Below, piece after piece: positions 4,955 through 5,377 of a DNA stretch of 5,377 nucleotides. Numbering within the stretch: the stretch's first letter is position 1; each line of letters begins with the position of its first letter. The stretch is from Thermoplasmata archaeon (GTDB taxonomy: Archaea > Thermoplasmatota > Thermoplasmata > Thermoplasmatales > Thermoplasmataceae). Position numbers and translations under genes: made by a program. The notes beneath the pieces were generated by a model. That model saw nothing but the letters and a program-made list of their open reading frames with translations. It did no database searches and was not told the DNA's origin. The DNA lies in assembly GCA_021797955.1 (NCBI GenBank), contig JAJZYV010000156.1, positions 1 through 5,377 on the forward strand. The letters run 5' to 3'.

Positions 4955-5377
4955 GTACGATGAACATGGTTCAGGCACTAAACTCAACCCTGAATTATAT
5001 GATGTCCAAAGATGATAGGATCATCCTCCTCGGTGAGGATATAGGAAGGGACGGAGGTGTGTTTAGAGTTACGGAAGGGCTACAGGCAAAATATGGTGAA
5101 GCCAGGGTGATGGATACCCCGCTTGTAGAATTGGGAATTGTTGGAATGGCAATAGGAATGTCACTCAGTGGACTAAGATCTGTTCCGGAAATTCAATTTC
5201 AGGACTTTATATATACAGCCTTCGATCAGATTGTGAATCAGGCTGCTAAAATGAGATACAGAAGTGGCGGGGAGTATAACGTGCCAATGGTTCTCAGAAC
5301 CCCTTACGGAGGAGGAATCCGAGGAGGATTATACCATTCACAAAGTGGTGAGACTTACTTCGCGCATACTTCAGGAC
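4951..5377 (+). CDS. bkdA2: Branched-chain-type 2-oxoacid dehydrogenase E1 component, beta subunit (partial, cut by right edge)
   Basis: The first 142 codons of a protein usually about 320-340 residues long; no stop is reached. It begins [20 protein letters not shown]. Family landmarks in order are LLGEDIG (26-32), [13 protein letters not shown] (53-65) with Glu60 at the position of the Glu that activates the ThDP aminopyrimidine, [18 protein letters not shown] (80-97), KMRYRSGG (100-107), RTPYGGG (116-122) and [14 protein letters not shown] (129-142). The last two motifs line the E1 active site and are typical of branched-chain E1-beta. It pairs with the upstream alpha subunit as an alpha2-beta2 heterotetramer, and its ATG overlaps the alpha stop codon as ATGA. 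The E2 (lipoyl acyltransferase) and E3 (dihydrolipoamide dehydrogenase) genes would be expected next but are outside the window. Confidence 0.95.
   Translation, partial: MSTMNMVQALNSTLNYMMSKDDRIILLGEDIGRDGGVFRVTEGLQAKYGEARVMDTPLVELGIVGMAIGMSLSGLRSVPEIQFQDFIYTAFDQIVNQAAKMRYRSGGEYNVPMVLRTPYGGGIRGGLYHSQSGETYFAHTSG

Noticed and set aside
1..5377. CRISPR array, insertion-sequence ends or toxin-antitoxin pair
   Set aside because: No regularly spaced direct repeats, no transposase motifs with terminal inverted repeats, and no paired small genes are visible.

Overview
The window looks like a piece of a thermoacidophilic archaeal chromosome, most likely Thermoplasmatales (Thermoplasma/Ferroplasma/Cuniculiplasma relatives). 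The evidence is as follows. Most genes that begin a transcript have a TATA-like box centred about 23-30 bases before the start codon and no Shine-Dalgarno, as expected for leaderless archaeal mRNAs. The two operon-internal starts each have a GGTGAT ribosome-binding site. The tRNA gene does not encode its CCA tail. The DNA is AT-rich, and a lone ChrB domain and a branched-chain-type 2-oxoacid dehydrogenase operon are present. No database search was possible, so the lineage is an inference.

Left half (1-2878), all genes on the minus strand and apparently transcribed one by one. The window opens with the N-terminus of a secreted or membrane-anchored protein (1-147, cut by the edge). Next comes an unrecognised 310-residue soluble protein (315-1247). 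Its promoter carries a 25-base near-palindrome overlapping the TATA box. Then follow a metallo-beta-lactamase-fold protein that has lost half of its metal site (1450-2100) and a stand-alone ChrB-domain protein. I place the ChrB start at a TTG (2661), not at the far-upstream ATG of the open frame. Between this gene and the tRNA lie about 217 bases without a convincing gene, although a 54-codon plus-strand frame there runs into the tRNA 3' end.

Centre: tRNA-Ile(GAU) on the minus strand (2879-2953), divergent from the right-hand operon across a 136-base promoter region.

Right half (3090-5377), plus strand, one tight operon: lipA (lipoyl synthase), then E1-alpha and E1-beta of a branched-chain-type 2-oxoacid dehydrogenase, the last cut by the window edge. 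LipA makes the lipoyl arm that the E2 subunit of this complex needs to accept acyl groups from E1, so cofactor assembly and enzyme are co-transcribed. E2 and E3 would be expected just beyond the right edge.

I do not see a clearly new multi-gene system here. The best leads are the operator-like palindrome with its unknown gene, the half-site MBL protein, and the unexplained segment between the tRNA and the ChrB gene.
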